Origin: JAJRRH01 sp047638815
GTDB taxonomy: Bacteria > Bacteroidota > Bacteroidia > Flavobacteriales_D > JABDKJ01
Length of the DNA: 64,000 bases
Reading direction: 5' to 3'
Assembly (NCBI GenBank): GCA_047638815.1
Contig: JBLIMR010000002.1
Coordinates: 1 to 64,000 of the forward strand
Shown here piece by piece: positions 17,446 to 26,206 of this stretch. The notes beneath the pieces were generated by a model. It was given only the letters and a program-made list of their open reading frames with translations. It searched no databases and was not told where the DNA came from. Made by a program: the position numbers and the translations under genes. Every line of letters starts with the position of its first letter. Within the stretch, counting starts at the first letter, position 1.

Positions 17446-18966
17446 ATGTCAGATAAAAGAGTTCGTGTCCGTTTCGCACCAAGCCCTACTGGGCCATTAC
17501 ATATTGGGGGCGTTAGAACAGCATTGTATAATTACCTATTCGCAAAACATCACAACGGTGATTTTCTTTTAAGAATAGAAGATACTGATCGAACGAGGTT
17601 TGTGGAAGGGGCTGAGGAATATATAATTGAATCTCTTAAGTGGCTTGGCATTGAACCCAATGAAGGGCAAGGATATGGTGGAGATAAAGGCCCGTACAAG
17701 CAATCTGAAAGAATGGGAACCTATCGTCAATACGCAGATCAATTGATCGAAAGTGGTCATGCATATTACGCTTTTGACACTCAAGAAGAGCTTACAGATA
17801 TTAGAGAGAAAGCAGCACAGGCAGGCGTAAGTTCATGGAAGTATAATCACATCACGCGTAATTCAATGAAAAACTCACTGACTCTCCCTGAGGATGAAGT
17901 GAAGACAAGATTGGAAAATGGTGATTCTTATGTGATTAGAATAAAATTGCCACGAGAAGAAGACGTTAGAGTTGAGGATGCAATTAGAGGCTGGGTTGTT
18001 GTTAACACCAAGCAAATGGATGATAAAGTTTTGGTGAAGAATGATGGGCTGCCGACATATCATTTAGCCAATATTGTAGATGATCATCTTATGGAGATTA
18101 CCCATGTTATTAGAGGCGAAGAATGGTTGCCGTCTGCGCCACTTCATGTTTTATTATACCGCTACTTGGGCTGGGAAGCACCAGTTTTTGCTCATTTGTC
18201 TTTGATATTAAAACCAACTGGTAAAGGTAAACTAAGCAAAAGAGACGGTGATAAGGGAGGCTTCCCAGTATTTCCGCTAAACTATCAAGCCCCTGGAAGT
18301 GAAGATGTACTTTCAGGGTATAGAGAAGCGGGTTACTATCCAGATGCTGTCGTAAATATCTTGGCTTTTTTGGGCTGGAACCCCGGAACCACACAAGAGA
18401 TGTTCAGTCTTGATGAACTCGTTAAAGAATTCTCACTGGAAAGAGTTGGTAAGTCGGGCGCAAAGTTTGATCCGGACAAGGCCAAATGGTTTAACCAGCA
18501 ATATCTTAGAAACAGGTCAAACGAAGAGCTAGCCAAAGAGTTTAGTGAAGTTTTACATAGTCATGGTGTTCAACACGATTCATCAAGCTTAGAAACAGTG
18601 GTAGAGCTTCTGAAAGAAAGAGCATTATTCGTTGAAGATATGATTGAGGGGCGATACTTGTTTGATAAGCCAACTGAATTTGACGAAAAGACGGTGAAGA
18701 AAAAATGGAAGGAAAACACCCCTGATATAGTAAGAAAAATGGCTGAGGCTTTGTATTCTGTTGAACCATTCAAAGCGGATAAAATTGAAGAGGCGTTTAA
18801 AGATTATTTAACCACAAATGAATTGGGAATGGGAGCAGTCATGCCAAACTTGAGGTTATTATTGACCGGAAAGGGTATGGGTCCATCTTTATTTCACATC
18901 ATCGAAATACTCGGAAAAGAGGAAATGATGACAAGGATAGAATCTGGTATTAATGAGTTGACATAA
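17446..18966 (+). CDS. gltX: Glutamyl-tRNA synthetase
   Basis: A class I aminoacyl-tRNA synthetase of 506 residues, typical for Bacteroidota. The ATP-binding HIGH-type motif appears as PSPTGPLHIGGVRTALYN (residues 12-29) and the KMSKS loop as KLSKRDGDKG. Glutamate-recognition segments such as RIEDTDRTR are intact. The C-terminal third is the helical anticodon-binding domain. It charges tRNA-Glu and may also feed Glu-tRNA-Gln if an amidotransferase is present elsewhere. Its stop codon overlaps the folB start by one base (TAATG), so the two are translationally coupled. Confidence 0.98.
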   Translation: MSDKRVRVRFAPSPTGPLHIGGVRTALYNYLFAKHHNGDFLLRIEDTDRTRFVEGAEEYIIESLKWLGIEPNEGQGYGGDKGPYKQSERMGTYRQYADQLIESGHAYYAFDTQEELTDIREKAAQAGVSSWKYNHITRNSMKNSLTLPEDEVKTRLENGDSYVIRIKLPREEDVRVEDAIRGWVVVNTKQMDDKVLVKNDGLPTYHLANIVDDHLMEITHVIRGEEWLPSAPLHVLLYRYLGWEAPVFAHLSLILKPTGKGKLSKRDGDKGGFPVFPLNYQAPGSEDVLSGYREAGYYPDAVVNILAFLGWNPGTTQEMFSLDELVKEFSLERVGKSGAKFDPDKAKWFNQQYLRNRSNEELAKEFSEVLHSHGVQHDSSSLETVVELLKERALFVEDMIEGRYLFDKPTEFDEKTVKKKWKENTPDIVRKMAEALYSVEPFKADKIEEAFKDYLTTNELGMGAVMPNLRLLLTGKGMGPSLFHIIEILGKEEMMTRIESGINELT

Positions 18967-19325
18967 TGGGAGTAATTAAGGTTGTAGGCATTAAATCCCA
19001 TTCTTTTCATGGGTGCATGGAAGAGGAAGCCAAAATAGGGGCCGATTATGAAGTGGATGTTGAACTTGAGACCGATTTTTTAGCTGCTGCAAAAGAGGAT
19101 GATTTGTCAAAGACTGTTGATTACGTTCAAGTTAATCTCATTGTTGAGGAGGAAATGGCTAAGAGATCTAAATTGATAGAAACTGTTGGTTATAGAATAA
19201 CCTGTAGAATAATTGAAGAAATAATAATAGTTAGCAAAGTAACCGCTGAGGTAAAAAAAATCAACCCCCCAATCAACGGAATAGTGGATTATGTCAGCAT
19301 TAAAGTAACTTCTGAAAGAAAGTAA
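18966..19325 (+). CDS. folB: Dihydroneopterin aldolase
   Basis: A 119-residue enzyme of the FolB family, usual length. It cleaves 7,8-dihydroneopterin to 6-hydroxymethyl-7,8-dihydropterin and glycolaldehyde in folate synthesis. The N-terminal SFHGCMEEEAKIGADYEVDV block (with the substrate-binding Glu), the central KTVDYVQVN and the C-terminal KINPPINGIVDYVSI match the family, where the lysine before NPP is catalytic. It overlaps gltX by one base and is followed by the tRNA-Cys gene, which has its own promoter. Confidence 0.93.
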   Translation: MGVIKVVGIKSHSFHGCMEEEAKIGADYEVDVELETDFLAAAKEDDLSKTVDYVQVNLIVEEEMAKRSKLIETVGYRITCRIIEEIIIVSKVTAEVKKINPPINGIVDYVSIKVTSERK

Positions 19326-19347
19326 CGTAAAATTATTCGCAAAGAAG

Positions 19348-19377
19348 TTGATTTGTACTGACTAAATTTTAACTTTG
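19348..19377 (+). promoter_or_regulatory. Promoter of the tRNA-Cys gene
   Basis: A TTG at 19348-19350, a 19-bp spacer and TAACTTTG at 19370-19377 form a textbook Bacteroidota sigma-A promoter. Transcription would start near 19384, about 14 nt before the mature tRNA 5' end. Confidence 0.8.
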
Positions 19378-19397
19378 CATCCCTACAAAAAATTTAG

Positions 19398-19468
19398 GGT
19401 CGGGTGGCCGAGTGGCTAGGCAGTGGTCTGCAAAACCATCTACAGCGGTTCGAATCCGCTCTCGACCT
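19398..19468 (+). tRNA. tRNA-Cys (anticodon GCA)
   Basis: A 71-nt cloverleaf can be folded. The acceptor arm pairs GGTCGGG with CTCGACC (one G-T pair), the D arm contains GGCCGAGTGGCTAGGC, the anticodon loop is CTGCAAA with anticodon GCA, and the T arm is AGCGG-TTCGAAT-CCGCT. The discriminator base is T, as expected for tRNA-Cys. CCA is not encoded. A promoter stands upstream and a strong terminator immediately downstream. Confidence 0.96.
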
Positions 19469-19470
19469 CA

Positions 19471-19508
19471 AAAAAAAGCCCATCAAATTTATTTGATGGG
19501 CTTTTTTT
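19471..19508. terminator. Bidirectional intrinsic terminator
   Basis: An 11-bp perfect inverted repeat (GCCCATCAAAT at 19478-19488 and its complement at 19491-19501) is flanked by seven A on the left and seven T on the right. It terminates tRNA-Cys rightward and, by symmetry, the universal stress protein gene leftward. Confidence 0.93.
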
Positions 19509-19526
19509 ATTGAGGTCATCTAAGAG

Positions 19527-20357
19527 CTATATGGATAGAACGGAAGAAACAAAGCTTGTTGAAATTGGATTAATTATCATAACAGGGACTTGCGCCTCAT
19601 TTGTTAGGATGTGTTCTACATAGTTGTTTCCAAGAATACCCATCAGGCTGTTTTCTTTTAGATTCATTATTGCAATAAGATCGGCCTCTAGTGCTGCTGC
19701 GTGATGTATGATTCCATCATCGAAATCACCCGAATCCTCTTCACTAACAGTGGCTGTATAGCTAATATCATGCTCCTCCAAATATTGTTTAGCGAATTTT
19801 AGATTTCTCTTTAGTTTGTTTGCTAAAAACTCATCTGTTTCATGTGGTATGATAAGATGCACACGAGACTCGAAATACTTAGCAATCTCAGTAACAATAT
19901 GTAGTTTTTGCTTGGTCTCCTGGTGAAGATCCAATGGCACTACAATATCGTCATATCCCTCTGGCTTTATGGCCCTGTTTTGCACGACCACAAAAGGTGT
20001 CGGAGAGCTTGAAACAACTCGTACGGCCCTGCTACCTGTGATAAACTGCAACCCTTTCCGGCCATGAGTTCCCATAATTATAAGCTCTGACTTATGCTTT
20101 TCAGCTATTTCCCCGATATCCTCAAATATACTACCCTCCACTACAATTGTATTAATGATAGCATCAGGATATTTTTCTAACGCACCCTTTTTAATGATTG
20201 CCAATTTCATTTCAGAATCCTCTTTTTCACTTGCTCTGCTAATTACATGAAGTAGGTTTATTTCGGCCTTAATAGTTTTAGCAACTTTTAAAGCATGATT
20301 CAAAGAGGTCTCTGACACCCTTGAAAAGTCTGTTGGTACAAGTATGTTCTTTTGCAT
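19527..20357 (-). CDS. Tandem-domain universal stress protein
   Basis: A 276-residue UspA protein with two Usp domains. The N-terminal domain (about 1-140) keeps the ATP-binding motif G-x2-G-x9-G(S) as MGTHGRKGLQFITGSRA. The C-terminal domain (about 145-276) lacks this motif: the corresponding region reads NLKENSLMGILGNNYVE, so it is probably not an ATP binder. Such proteins are cytosolic stress or energy-state responders with no single defined reaction. It lies 49 bp after the rluB stop and ends just before the bidirectional terminator. Confidence 0.92.
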   Translation of the reverse strand: MQKNILVPTDFSRVSETSLNHALKVAKTIKAEINLLHVISRASEKEDSEMKLAIIKKGALEKYPDAIINTIVVEGSIFEDIGEIAEKHKSELIIMGTHGRKGLQFITGSRAVRVVSSSPTPFVVVQNRAIKPEGYDDIVVPLDLHQETKQKLHIVTEIAKYFESRVHLIIPHETDEFLANKLKRNLKFAKQYLEEHDISYTATVSEEDSGDFDDGIIHHAAALEADLIAIMNLKENSLMGILGNNYVEHILTNEAQVPVMIINPISTSFVSSVLSI

Positions 20358-20406
20358 TTTATTATTCCTAGTTAAAGTTTTATTGATTTGAATATCAGAT
20401 CAATAC

Positions 20407-21309
20407 TTATGACATTTGAAGATATTCTATTTCTTTTACATCCAAAAATCGCCAATGTCCTCTGGGTAAGTTCTTTTTTGTAAGCCCAGCAAACATCACT
20501 TGATCCAACCTGGTTACCTCAAAACCAAGGCTTTCAAACATTCGCCTTACGATCCTGTTTTTACCCATATGAAGTTCCACCCCAACCTCTCGTTTTCCTT
20601 TGCCTGAATAGTCTATCTTATCAACTTTAGCTAGGCCATCATCAAGTTGTACGCCCTCTCTTAGCTTTCTCATTTGACCAATGCCAATGTCTTTATCTAG
20701 TGAGACGGCAAACACTCTTTTAACACCATTGGTTGGATGTGTTAACTTTCGGGTTAGTACAGCATCATTAGTCATAAGGAGAATCCCAGTGGTTGATCTA
20801 TCCATCCGACCAACAGCCTCTATCCGCTCTTTGCAGGCTGTTCCGACTATATCCATGACAGTTTTCTTCTTTCTAGGATCATCAACCATACTGATAAATC
20901 CTTTTGGCTTATTAAGTAGGACATATTTAAGTTTCTCCCCTCTTAGCAGCTGATCTTCATAATGAATTCTATCCAACAAAGGATCCACTCTAGTGCCAAG
21001 TTCTGTAACCACCTTACCATTCACCTTAATTACACCCGCAGTTATAAGGTCATCAGCTTCTCTACGCGAACATATGCCACTATGAGCAATGTATTTGTTT
21101 AAACGAAGGAGTTTATCGTCCTTTTTTTGTTTGGGTTTCTCGGCAGCACTATCTTTTCTTACAACTCTAAATTTCTTTTTAAAGTCCGATTTGGATGAAT
21201 CAGATTTTATGCCGCCATCCTTTTTACTATAAGATCCAGTTGTGTTAGACTTTTTTGGTCCTCCCTTTTTCACTTTTGACATCTTCGGTCTGCTTGGTTT
21301 CTTTTTCAT
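20407..21309 (-). CDS. rluB: RsuA/RluB-family rRNA pseudouridine synthase
   Basis: A 300-residue pseudouridine synthase. The first 66 residues are a Lys/Ser-rich, low-complexity basic extension, probably RNA-binding. An S4 domain (about 68-115, LRLNKYIAHSGICSRREAD) follows. The catalytic domain starts near KYVLLNKPKGF and carries the catalytic aspartate D170 in EAVGRMDRSTTGILLMTND. The RluB group modifies helix 69-90 region uridines of 23S rRNA (U2605 in E. coli); RsuA or RluF specificity cannot be fully excluded. It is 6 bp downstream of the yraN-type gene and probably cotranscribed with it. Confidence 0.9.
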   Translation of the reverse strand: MKKKPSRPKMSKVKKGGPKKSNTTGSYSKKDGGIKSDSSKSDFKKKFRVVRKDSAAEKPKQKKDDKLLRLNKYIAHSGICSRREADDLITAGVIKVNGKVVTELGTRVDPLLDRIHYEDQLLRGEKLKYVLLNKPKGFISMVDDPRKKKTVMDIVGTACKERIEAVGRMDRSTTGILLMTNDAVLTRKLTHPTNGVKRVFAVSLDKDIGIGQMRKLREGVQLDDGLAKVDKIDYSGKGKREVGVELHMGKNRIVRRMFESLGFEVTRLDQVMFAGLTKKNLPRGHWRFLDVKEIEYLQMS

Positions 21310-21315
21310 TCCTAT

Positions 21316-21675
21316 TTATTGCGGATAAAATGCGTTTTCAATATGGTTAATGTGTTTTTCTTTGGAGTTTAATACAATTGCAATAATATCAAATCGCAAC
21401 TCTTCTTCAACGTCAAATGCTTCCACATAGGCTTGTGCTGCCCTAATAATTCTTTTTTGCTTACTTATAGTCACGTGTTTCTCGGGAGGTCCAGCATATC
21501 TATTTGCCCTTGTTTTGACCTCTACAAATGCAATCACACCTTCCTTTTGTATTATCAAGTCTATTTCATCACGCTTGTGTCTCCAGTTTTTTTTTAAAAT
21601 TTTGTAACCCTGCTCATTCATCTTCGTACAAGCAAGCAGTTCACCGTCAATTCCTAGTGTGTTGTGATGAGCCAA
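21316..21675 (-). CDS. YraN family (UPF0102) nuclease-fold protein
   Basis: A 119-residue UPF0102 protein. The family has the restriction-endonuclease-like fold and is related to Holliday junction resolvases; a role in recombination is suggested but not proven. Conserved features are LGIDGELLACTKM at the N-terminus, NWRHKRDEIDLIIQKEGVIAFVEVKTR with the D-x-n-E-x-K catalytic triad, and RFDIIAI near the end. The start codon is TTG at 21675, as no in-frame ATG lies upstream and the next would delete the conserved N-terminus. It is separated by 38 bp from the divergent DUF4412 gene. Confidence 0.9.
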   Translation of the reverse strand: MAHHNTLGIDGELLACTKMNEQGYKILKKNWRHKRDEIDLIIQKEGVIAFVEVKTRANRYAGPPEKHVTISKQKRIIRAAQAYVEAFDVEEELRFDIIAIVLNSKEKHINHIENAFYPQ

Positions 21676-21713
21676 GTTTATAAAAGTTATATAAAAATTA
21701 AAACTGTAAAATT

Positions 21714-22361
21714 ATGAAAGTATTAAGACTATTAACATTAATTGCTTTTTTTTCAGGGACATTTATTGTCACGAAGGCACAAACCTTTGAAGGTTCTATT
21801 GAATTTTCGAAAACTATAGGCCCGGTAGAAGCAAAATACATCTACCATGTCAAGGGTGACAACATCCGAGTGGAAGAGCTTGATGAGTCTGGCGATATCC
21901 AAGGGATAATGCTAATCGACATTATGGCTAATAAGGTAATCGCCTTGAGTCCAGAAAGACAAATGTATATAGATGTGCCTAATAGAAGAAAAGCCAGAGA
22001 GGTAAATATTGATTATACAAAAACAAGTAATGTGAAGGATATTCACGGTTACGAATGTCAAGAATGGAAAGTAACCAGTAAAGATGATGGAAGAACTATC
22101 GTATATTGGGTTGCTGATGGAAAATTTGGATTTTTCAAAGGCATGCTTGAGACACTAAACAGAAAGGATAAAATGGCAGTGCTATTTTTGAACATCGAAG
22201 AGATTATAACAGGTTTCCCTATGGAAGGCCAGGAAGTTAAGAGTGATGGAGTCGAGTTAACAAATTTAAAAGTGACAAGTATATTAGAAAAAACTTTAGA
22301 TAACAACATGTTTGTTATACCTGAAGGATATACTAAGTTCGAAAGAACAGCGAATAAATAA
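21714..22361 (+). CDS. DUF4412 family exported protein
   Basis: A 215-residue protein with a signal peptide (MKVLRLLTLIAFFSGTFIVT, cleavage near KAQ). The mature part has the features of DUF4412/LolA-like Bacteroidota proteins: FEGSIEF at the start, GDNIRVEE, a central DIHGYECQEWKVTS with a cysteine, and a closing MFVIPEGYTKFE. Members are periplasmic or outer-membrane associated with no established function. It is a single-gene transcript, ending at a strong terminator 32 bp downstream. Confidence 0.82.
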   Translation: MKVLRLLTLIAFFSGTFIVTKAQTFEGSIEFSKTIGPVEAKYIYHVKGDNIRVEELDESGDIQGIMLIDIMANKVIALSPERQMYIDVPNRRKAREVNIDYTKTSNVKDIHGYECQEWKVTSKDDGRTIVYWVADGKFGFFKGMLETLNRKDKMAVLFLNIEEIITGFPMEGQEVKSDGVELTNLKVTSILEKTLDNNMFVIPEGYTKFERTANK

Positions 22362-22392
22362 CAGTCCACATACTTAATTTTTATAAATTATT

Positions 22393-22425
22393 TAAGCGTT
22401 CCGATTTTTCGGAACGCTTATTTTT
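22393..22425 (+). terminator. Intrinsic terminator after the DUF4412 gene
   Basis: A 12-bp perfect inverted repeat (TAAGCGTTCCGA, TTTT loop, TCGGAACGCTTA) is followed by TTTTT. It lies between two convergent genes, so it may also stop leftward transcription of the carboxypeptidase gene, though the leftward T-tract is weaker. Confidence 0.88.
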
Positions 22426-22432
22426 GCGTCAA

Positions 22433-23338
22433 TTAATTTGTAGTTTGCTTTAAATGAGCGCCTTTGGTGTCGCTAATTAATTCACTTTCTACACCCAAGT
22501 AAAGCGCAAGATTATTGTCCGAATGTCCTGCAGGAAAGTCAAAGACCACTGGATAATCAAATTCTTTTACCGATTCTTTTATTATTTCATAGGCATTCAT
22601 ACCATACGGTATGTCATTGTCATTCATTTTGGTAAATCCACCAACTAAAAGAGCCGATATTCTGGATAACTTGCCATTTCTTTTTAGATTCAGCATCATT
22701 CTATCAATATGATATAGGTATTCATCCAAATCTTCTATGAATAATATCTTGTCAGTAGTGTCAATATCAGAATTACTGCCCAAAAGGCTATATAATATGG
22801 ATAAATTACCACCCACCACTTGACCTTTTCCTATTCCTGGTCTGTTTAGAGCATGAGCATCAACTTTAATTGAATTATTTCCTCCCAACAAACAGTTTTC
22901 TAATGAAATTATAGAATCTCTAGTGTTTCCAGTAAAATTAATAGGCATGGTGCCATGAATACTCGCTAAATTGAAGTTTTGATGGACGTGACTATGAATC
23001 ACCGTAATGTCACTATAGCCAACCATCCACTTATGCTTTAGATTAAGAGATTTAAAGCTCACAAAGTCAATCAATTGTACTGATCCATAGCCTCCTCGAG
23101 CAAAAAGTATGACATCAACTCCCGGATCATTTATTGCTGTTTGAAAATCGTCAATTCTATTTTGAATGGTGCCAGCAAATTGATGATGTTTTGCAAAAAG
23201 ATGTTCGCCAAAGCTAATTTTACAATTCCAATCCTTAATTATTTCAATTGAAGTTGTAATTTCCTCTGGAGAAATTGACCTAGCAGAAGAAATAATTCTT
23301 ACATGGCCTATTTGCTTTGTTTTACTAGGTGTAATCAT
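22433..23338 (-). CDS. ldcA: LD-carboxypeptidase (peptidase family S66)
   Basis: A 301-residue serine peptidase that removes the terminal D-Ala from murein tetrapeptides during cell-wall recycling, or a related immunity-type S66 enzyme. The nucleophile lies in WMVGYSDITVI after the FARGGYGSVQLID block. The Glu of the Ser-Glu-His triad is in LFIEDLDEY and the His in FDFPAGHSDNN. Length and motif order are typical. No signal peptide is seen, so it is cytoplasmic. The ATG at 23338 is the natural start, and the gene faces the OmpA-family gene across 142 bp. Confidence 0.93.
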   Translation of the reverse strand: MITPSKTKQIGHVRIISSARSISPEEITTSIEIIKDWNCKISFGEHLFAKHHQFAGTIQNRIDDFQTAINDPGVDVILFARGGYGSVQLIDFVSFKSLNLKHKWMVGYSDITVIHSHVHQNFNLASIHGTMPINFTGNTRDSIISLENCLLGGNNSIKVDAHALNRPGIGKGQVVGGNLSILYSLLGSNSDIDTTDKILFIEDLDEYLYHIDRMMLNLKRNGKLSRISALLVGGFTKMNDNDIPYGMNAYEIIKESVKEFDYPVVFDFPAGHSDNNLALYLGVESELISDTKGAHLKQTTN

Positions 23339-23480
23339 GTCTTAGCGTTATTATTGCTCAATAAATTTCTGTTTAAAACATATAGTTCAGATTCTTTACT
23401 TGAAACATATAATGTTTTCTTTCGTACATGCTGTTGTCGTGTTATAGCTATACCCGACAAAATGCAATATTAGTTAATTG

Positions 23481-26135
23481 ATGAACAAACGAAATACAAA
23501 TATCATTTTTAGGTTAAGAACGCTTGGTGCGTTTCTGGTGTTGGTATTTCTGTCAACTAGTATTAATGCGCAGATTAAAAAGGGAGACAAGATGTTCAAT
23601 AAGTTTGAATATGAAAAAGCGCTCACCGCATATGAGATTGAATATAATGACAATGCAACTGCGAACCCATATTTGACTAGGCGAATTGGTATGACTTATC
23701 GTCATCTTGGGGATATTGAATCCTCGGCAATTTGGTTTAAAAGAACATTGGATTTGGATCAAAGTAATAAATTGGATTATCTGTATTATGCAGAATCCCT
23801 TAAGTATCTTAAGGAATATGATAAATCCATGGAGTACTATCAACTGTATGCCTCTCTAGATCCTAATGATCATAGGGCAAATGAGCATTTGTTAAATCCA
23901 AATTACTACCAGCAACTTTTAAGCGACACTTTACAATTCACAGTTAAGAGGTTGAAAATGAACAATGAAAATGCTGCATTTGGCATTACAAAGTACAAAG
24001 ATCAATATCTATTTTCTTCAACAGGAGCGCCAAACCCAGAAGTAACACAAAATTATAATGTTTTTGATGTCAATCCATACTTGGATATTTTTTCAGCCAA
24101 TAGAATGGAGGATGCGGAATTCGTTGATGTAGAGAGAGTTAAAGGCGAAGTTAATTCGAAATTTCATGACGGACCTATCGCCTTTGATGAAAGTCGTTCT
24201 CAGCTTTACGTTACCAGAAATAATGTTAAGAGGGGGCGAGCGACAAAAGATAATACCGGAAGAGTAAACCTTAAAGTTTACGTTTTTGATGAATTAGAGG
24301 GAGGTGAATGGAGCGAAGGGACGGATGTTGCCTTCAATAGTAATGATTACTCTGTTGCCCACCCTAGTATTTCTTCTGACGGTAATCTGGTATATTTTAG
24401 TTCAAATCAAGTTGGCGGTTATGGTGGCACAGATATTTATGTTTCGAAACGTAAAGAGAATGGTGAATGGGGAGATGCCTTAAATTTAGGACCTCAAATC
24501 AATACAGAAGGAGATGAGTCGTTTCCATTTATCATGAATTCGGGCACCTTATATTTTTCATCGGACGGACATCCAGGCCTTGGGGGTCTAGACATTTTTA
24601 AGGCAGTTACAGCCAACGGAAAGTGGATGAACCCTATTAACCTAGCACATCCTATCAATTCAGAAAAGGATGACATTAGTTTTGTTTCGGAAGCGGATGA
24701 GAAAAGTGGATATTTCAGCTCAAATAGACTTGAAAATCAAGTTGGAGATGATATTTATGCCTTTAAATATACACCTTTGATTAAAGTAAATGCTTTTGTT
24801 AGAGACAAATATACATTGTTGCCTATTGAGGGAGTAATTGCTAAGATTTATGATGAAAGTGGGTTCGTGATTTTTGAAGGCGTTAGTGATGAGAATGGAT
24901 ACTTAGAAGTTAGTACTATTAAAGGGAAGTGCAATTATAAAATGACTATTGAAGATGGCATGGGCTTGAGTGAATTAGAGTACGACCTTAGTTTGTGTGA
25001 TGAGGAGAACAGTTCAAAAGAAATTATAGATTTAGGCTATATTGAATTCGGTGGAAATGATTATTCCATGTCATTAACGGCAGAGGATAAAGAGAAAAGT
25101 GAGATAATCGCTGATGTTTACACAAAAATTTACGACCTAGAGACTAAAGAGCTAATGTTCGAGTCTTTAATTGCTGAAAATGGCAACTTAGAAATGGCTT
25201 TAGAGCCGGATAGAGTCTATAGAGTTGATGTGTCACATGATGATTACGAAATTGTCTCAAGAGAATTTAGAACATCAGAGGATGTAAACGTAAGAGATAT
25301 TGATTTGTCAGTAAGCATGTTAGAAAACGGCATCTCAAACGATTCAAAGTACTCTATAGCGCTTACTGCGGAAGATGTATCGAAAAACGAATTGGTTGCA
25401 GATGTTTATACTAAAATTTACGATTTAGAGACTAAAGAGCTAATATTCGAATCATTAGTGGCTGAAAATGGCATTATAGCCTTGGCTTTGCAACCTGATA
25501 GGGATTACAGAGTGGATGTCTCAAATGATGATTACAAAGTTGCTTCAAGAGAATTTAGAACATCAGAAGATGAAAATGTAAGAGATCTAGATGTAGCTGT
25601 ATCTATGTTCGCTAACGAAAAAGTTGAAGGCCTCGCCTTAGGAAATATTTATTACGATTTTGATAAGTCCGATATTCGTTCTGATGCCAAAGTTGTATTG
25701 GATGAATTAGTTACCCTTATGAGCGATAATCCTGAAGTTAAAATAGATATGAGTAGTCATACTGATTCTAGAGGTTCTAATGCTTATAACATGGCTCTTT
25801 CAGACAGAAGAGAAAATTCTGCAATGAATTACTTGATAAGTGCAGGAATTGATGCATCTAGATTATCAACTTCACACCATGGAGAGGAACAATTGGTTAA
25901 TATTTGCGCTAATAATGTCAAATGTGCTGAAAATGAGCACCAATTAAACAGAAGAACAAGCATTATAATAACTAATCCAGATGTCCTAGAGTCTAATCAA
26001 GTTGATGAAGATGCACTTGACCTTGCAATTGCTTTAGAATTAGATACACAATTCGATAATTTGGATCAATCTGATGACCAAAACGATGAATTATCAAGCA
26101 GTCCTAACACAATGTACGTGGGTAAATTAAGCTAA
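23481..26135 (+). CDS. Outer-membrane TPR/PD40/OmpA-like protein with internal duplication
   Basis: An 884-residue envelope protein. A signal peptide ends near residue 30. TPR-like helices (about 32-150) are followed by PD40/WD40-like beta-propeller repeats (about 150-430) with SSNQVGGYGGTDIYVSKR, SSDGHPGLGGLDIFKA and SSNRLENQVGDDIYAFKY. A carboxypeptidase-regulatory-like fold and two nearly identical 96-residue units come next (from about 528). The OmpA peptidoglycan-binding domain (about 715-840) contains YYDFDKSDIR, SSHTDSRGSNAYN and LNRRTSIII. This architecture resembles the T9SS component PorE, but it is also common in other Bacteroidota proteins. The ATG at 23481 is preferred to a TTG one codon upstream. 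The tail is acidic. Confidence 0.87.
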   Translation: MNKRNTNIIFRLRTLGAFLVLVFLSTSINAQIKKGDKMFNKFEYEKALTAYEIEYNDNATANPYLTRRIGMTYRHLGDIESSAIWFKRTLDLDQSNKLDYLYYAESLKYLKEYDKSMEYYQLYASLDPNDHRANEHLLNPNYYQQLLSDTLQFTVKRLKMNNENAAFGITKYKDQYLFSSTGAPNPEVTQNYNVFDVNPYLDIFSANRMEDAEFVDVERVKGEVNSKFHDGPIAFDESRSQLYVTRNNVKRGRATKDNTGRVNLKVYVFDELEGGEWSEGTDVAFNSNDYSVAHPSISSDGNLVYFSSNQVGGYGGTDIYVSKRKENGEWGDALNLGPQINTEGDESFPFIMNSGTLYFSSDGHPGLGGLDIFKAVTANGKWMNPINLAHPINSEKDDISFVSEADEKSGYFSSNRLENQVGDDIYAFKYTPLIKVNAFVRDKYTLLPIEGVIAKIYDESGFVIFEGVSDENGYLEVSTIKGKCNYKMTIEDGMGLSELEYDLSLCDEENSSKEIIDLGYIEFGGNDYSMSLTAEDKEKSEIIADVYTKIYDLETKELMFESLIAENGNLEMALEPDRVYRVDVSHDDYEIVSREFRTSEDVNVRDIDLSVSMLENGISNDSKYSIALTAEDVSKNELVADVYTKIYDLETKELIFESLVAENGIIALALQPDRDYRVDVSNDDYKVASREFRTSEDENVRDLDVAVSMFANEKVEGLALGNIYYDFDKSDIRSDAKVVLDELVTLMSDNPEVKIDMSSHTDSRGSNAYNMALSDRRENSAMNYLISAGIDASRLSTSHHGEEQLVNICANNVKCAENEHQLNRRTSIIITNPDVLESNQVDEDALDLAIALELDTQFDNLDQSDDQNDELSSSPNTMYVGKLS
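25062..25637 (+). repeat. Tandem 288-bp intragenic duplication
   Basis: Two adjacent 96-residue units (25062-25349 and 25350-25637) share long identical stretches such as ADVYTKIYDLETKEL and SREFRTSED, with conservative changes elsewhere. The copies are in frame and directly before the OmpA domain. Confidence 0.92.
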
Positions 26136-26159
26136 TAGACTATTTTAGCGATTTCTTAC

Positions 26160-26190
26160 TTGAATCATAAACCTTCTTAACTTACTTTCG
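26160..26190 (+). promoter_or_regulatory. Candidate promoter of the cysC-cysD-cysN operon
   Basis: TTG at 26160-26162, a 20-bp spacer and TACTTTCG at 26183-26190 resemble the Bacteroidota -33/-7 pair with one mismatch in the -7 element. It lies 16 bp before the cysC ATG. Confidence 0.5.
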
Positions 26191-26206
26191 TGATCCGTTT
26201 GGTATC

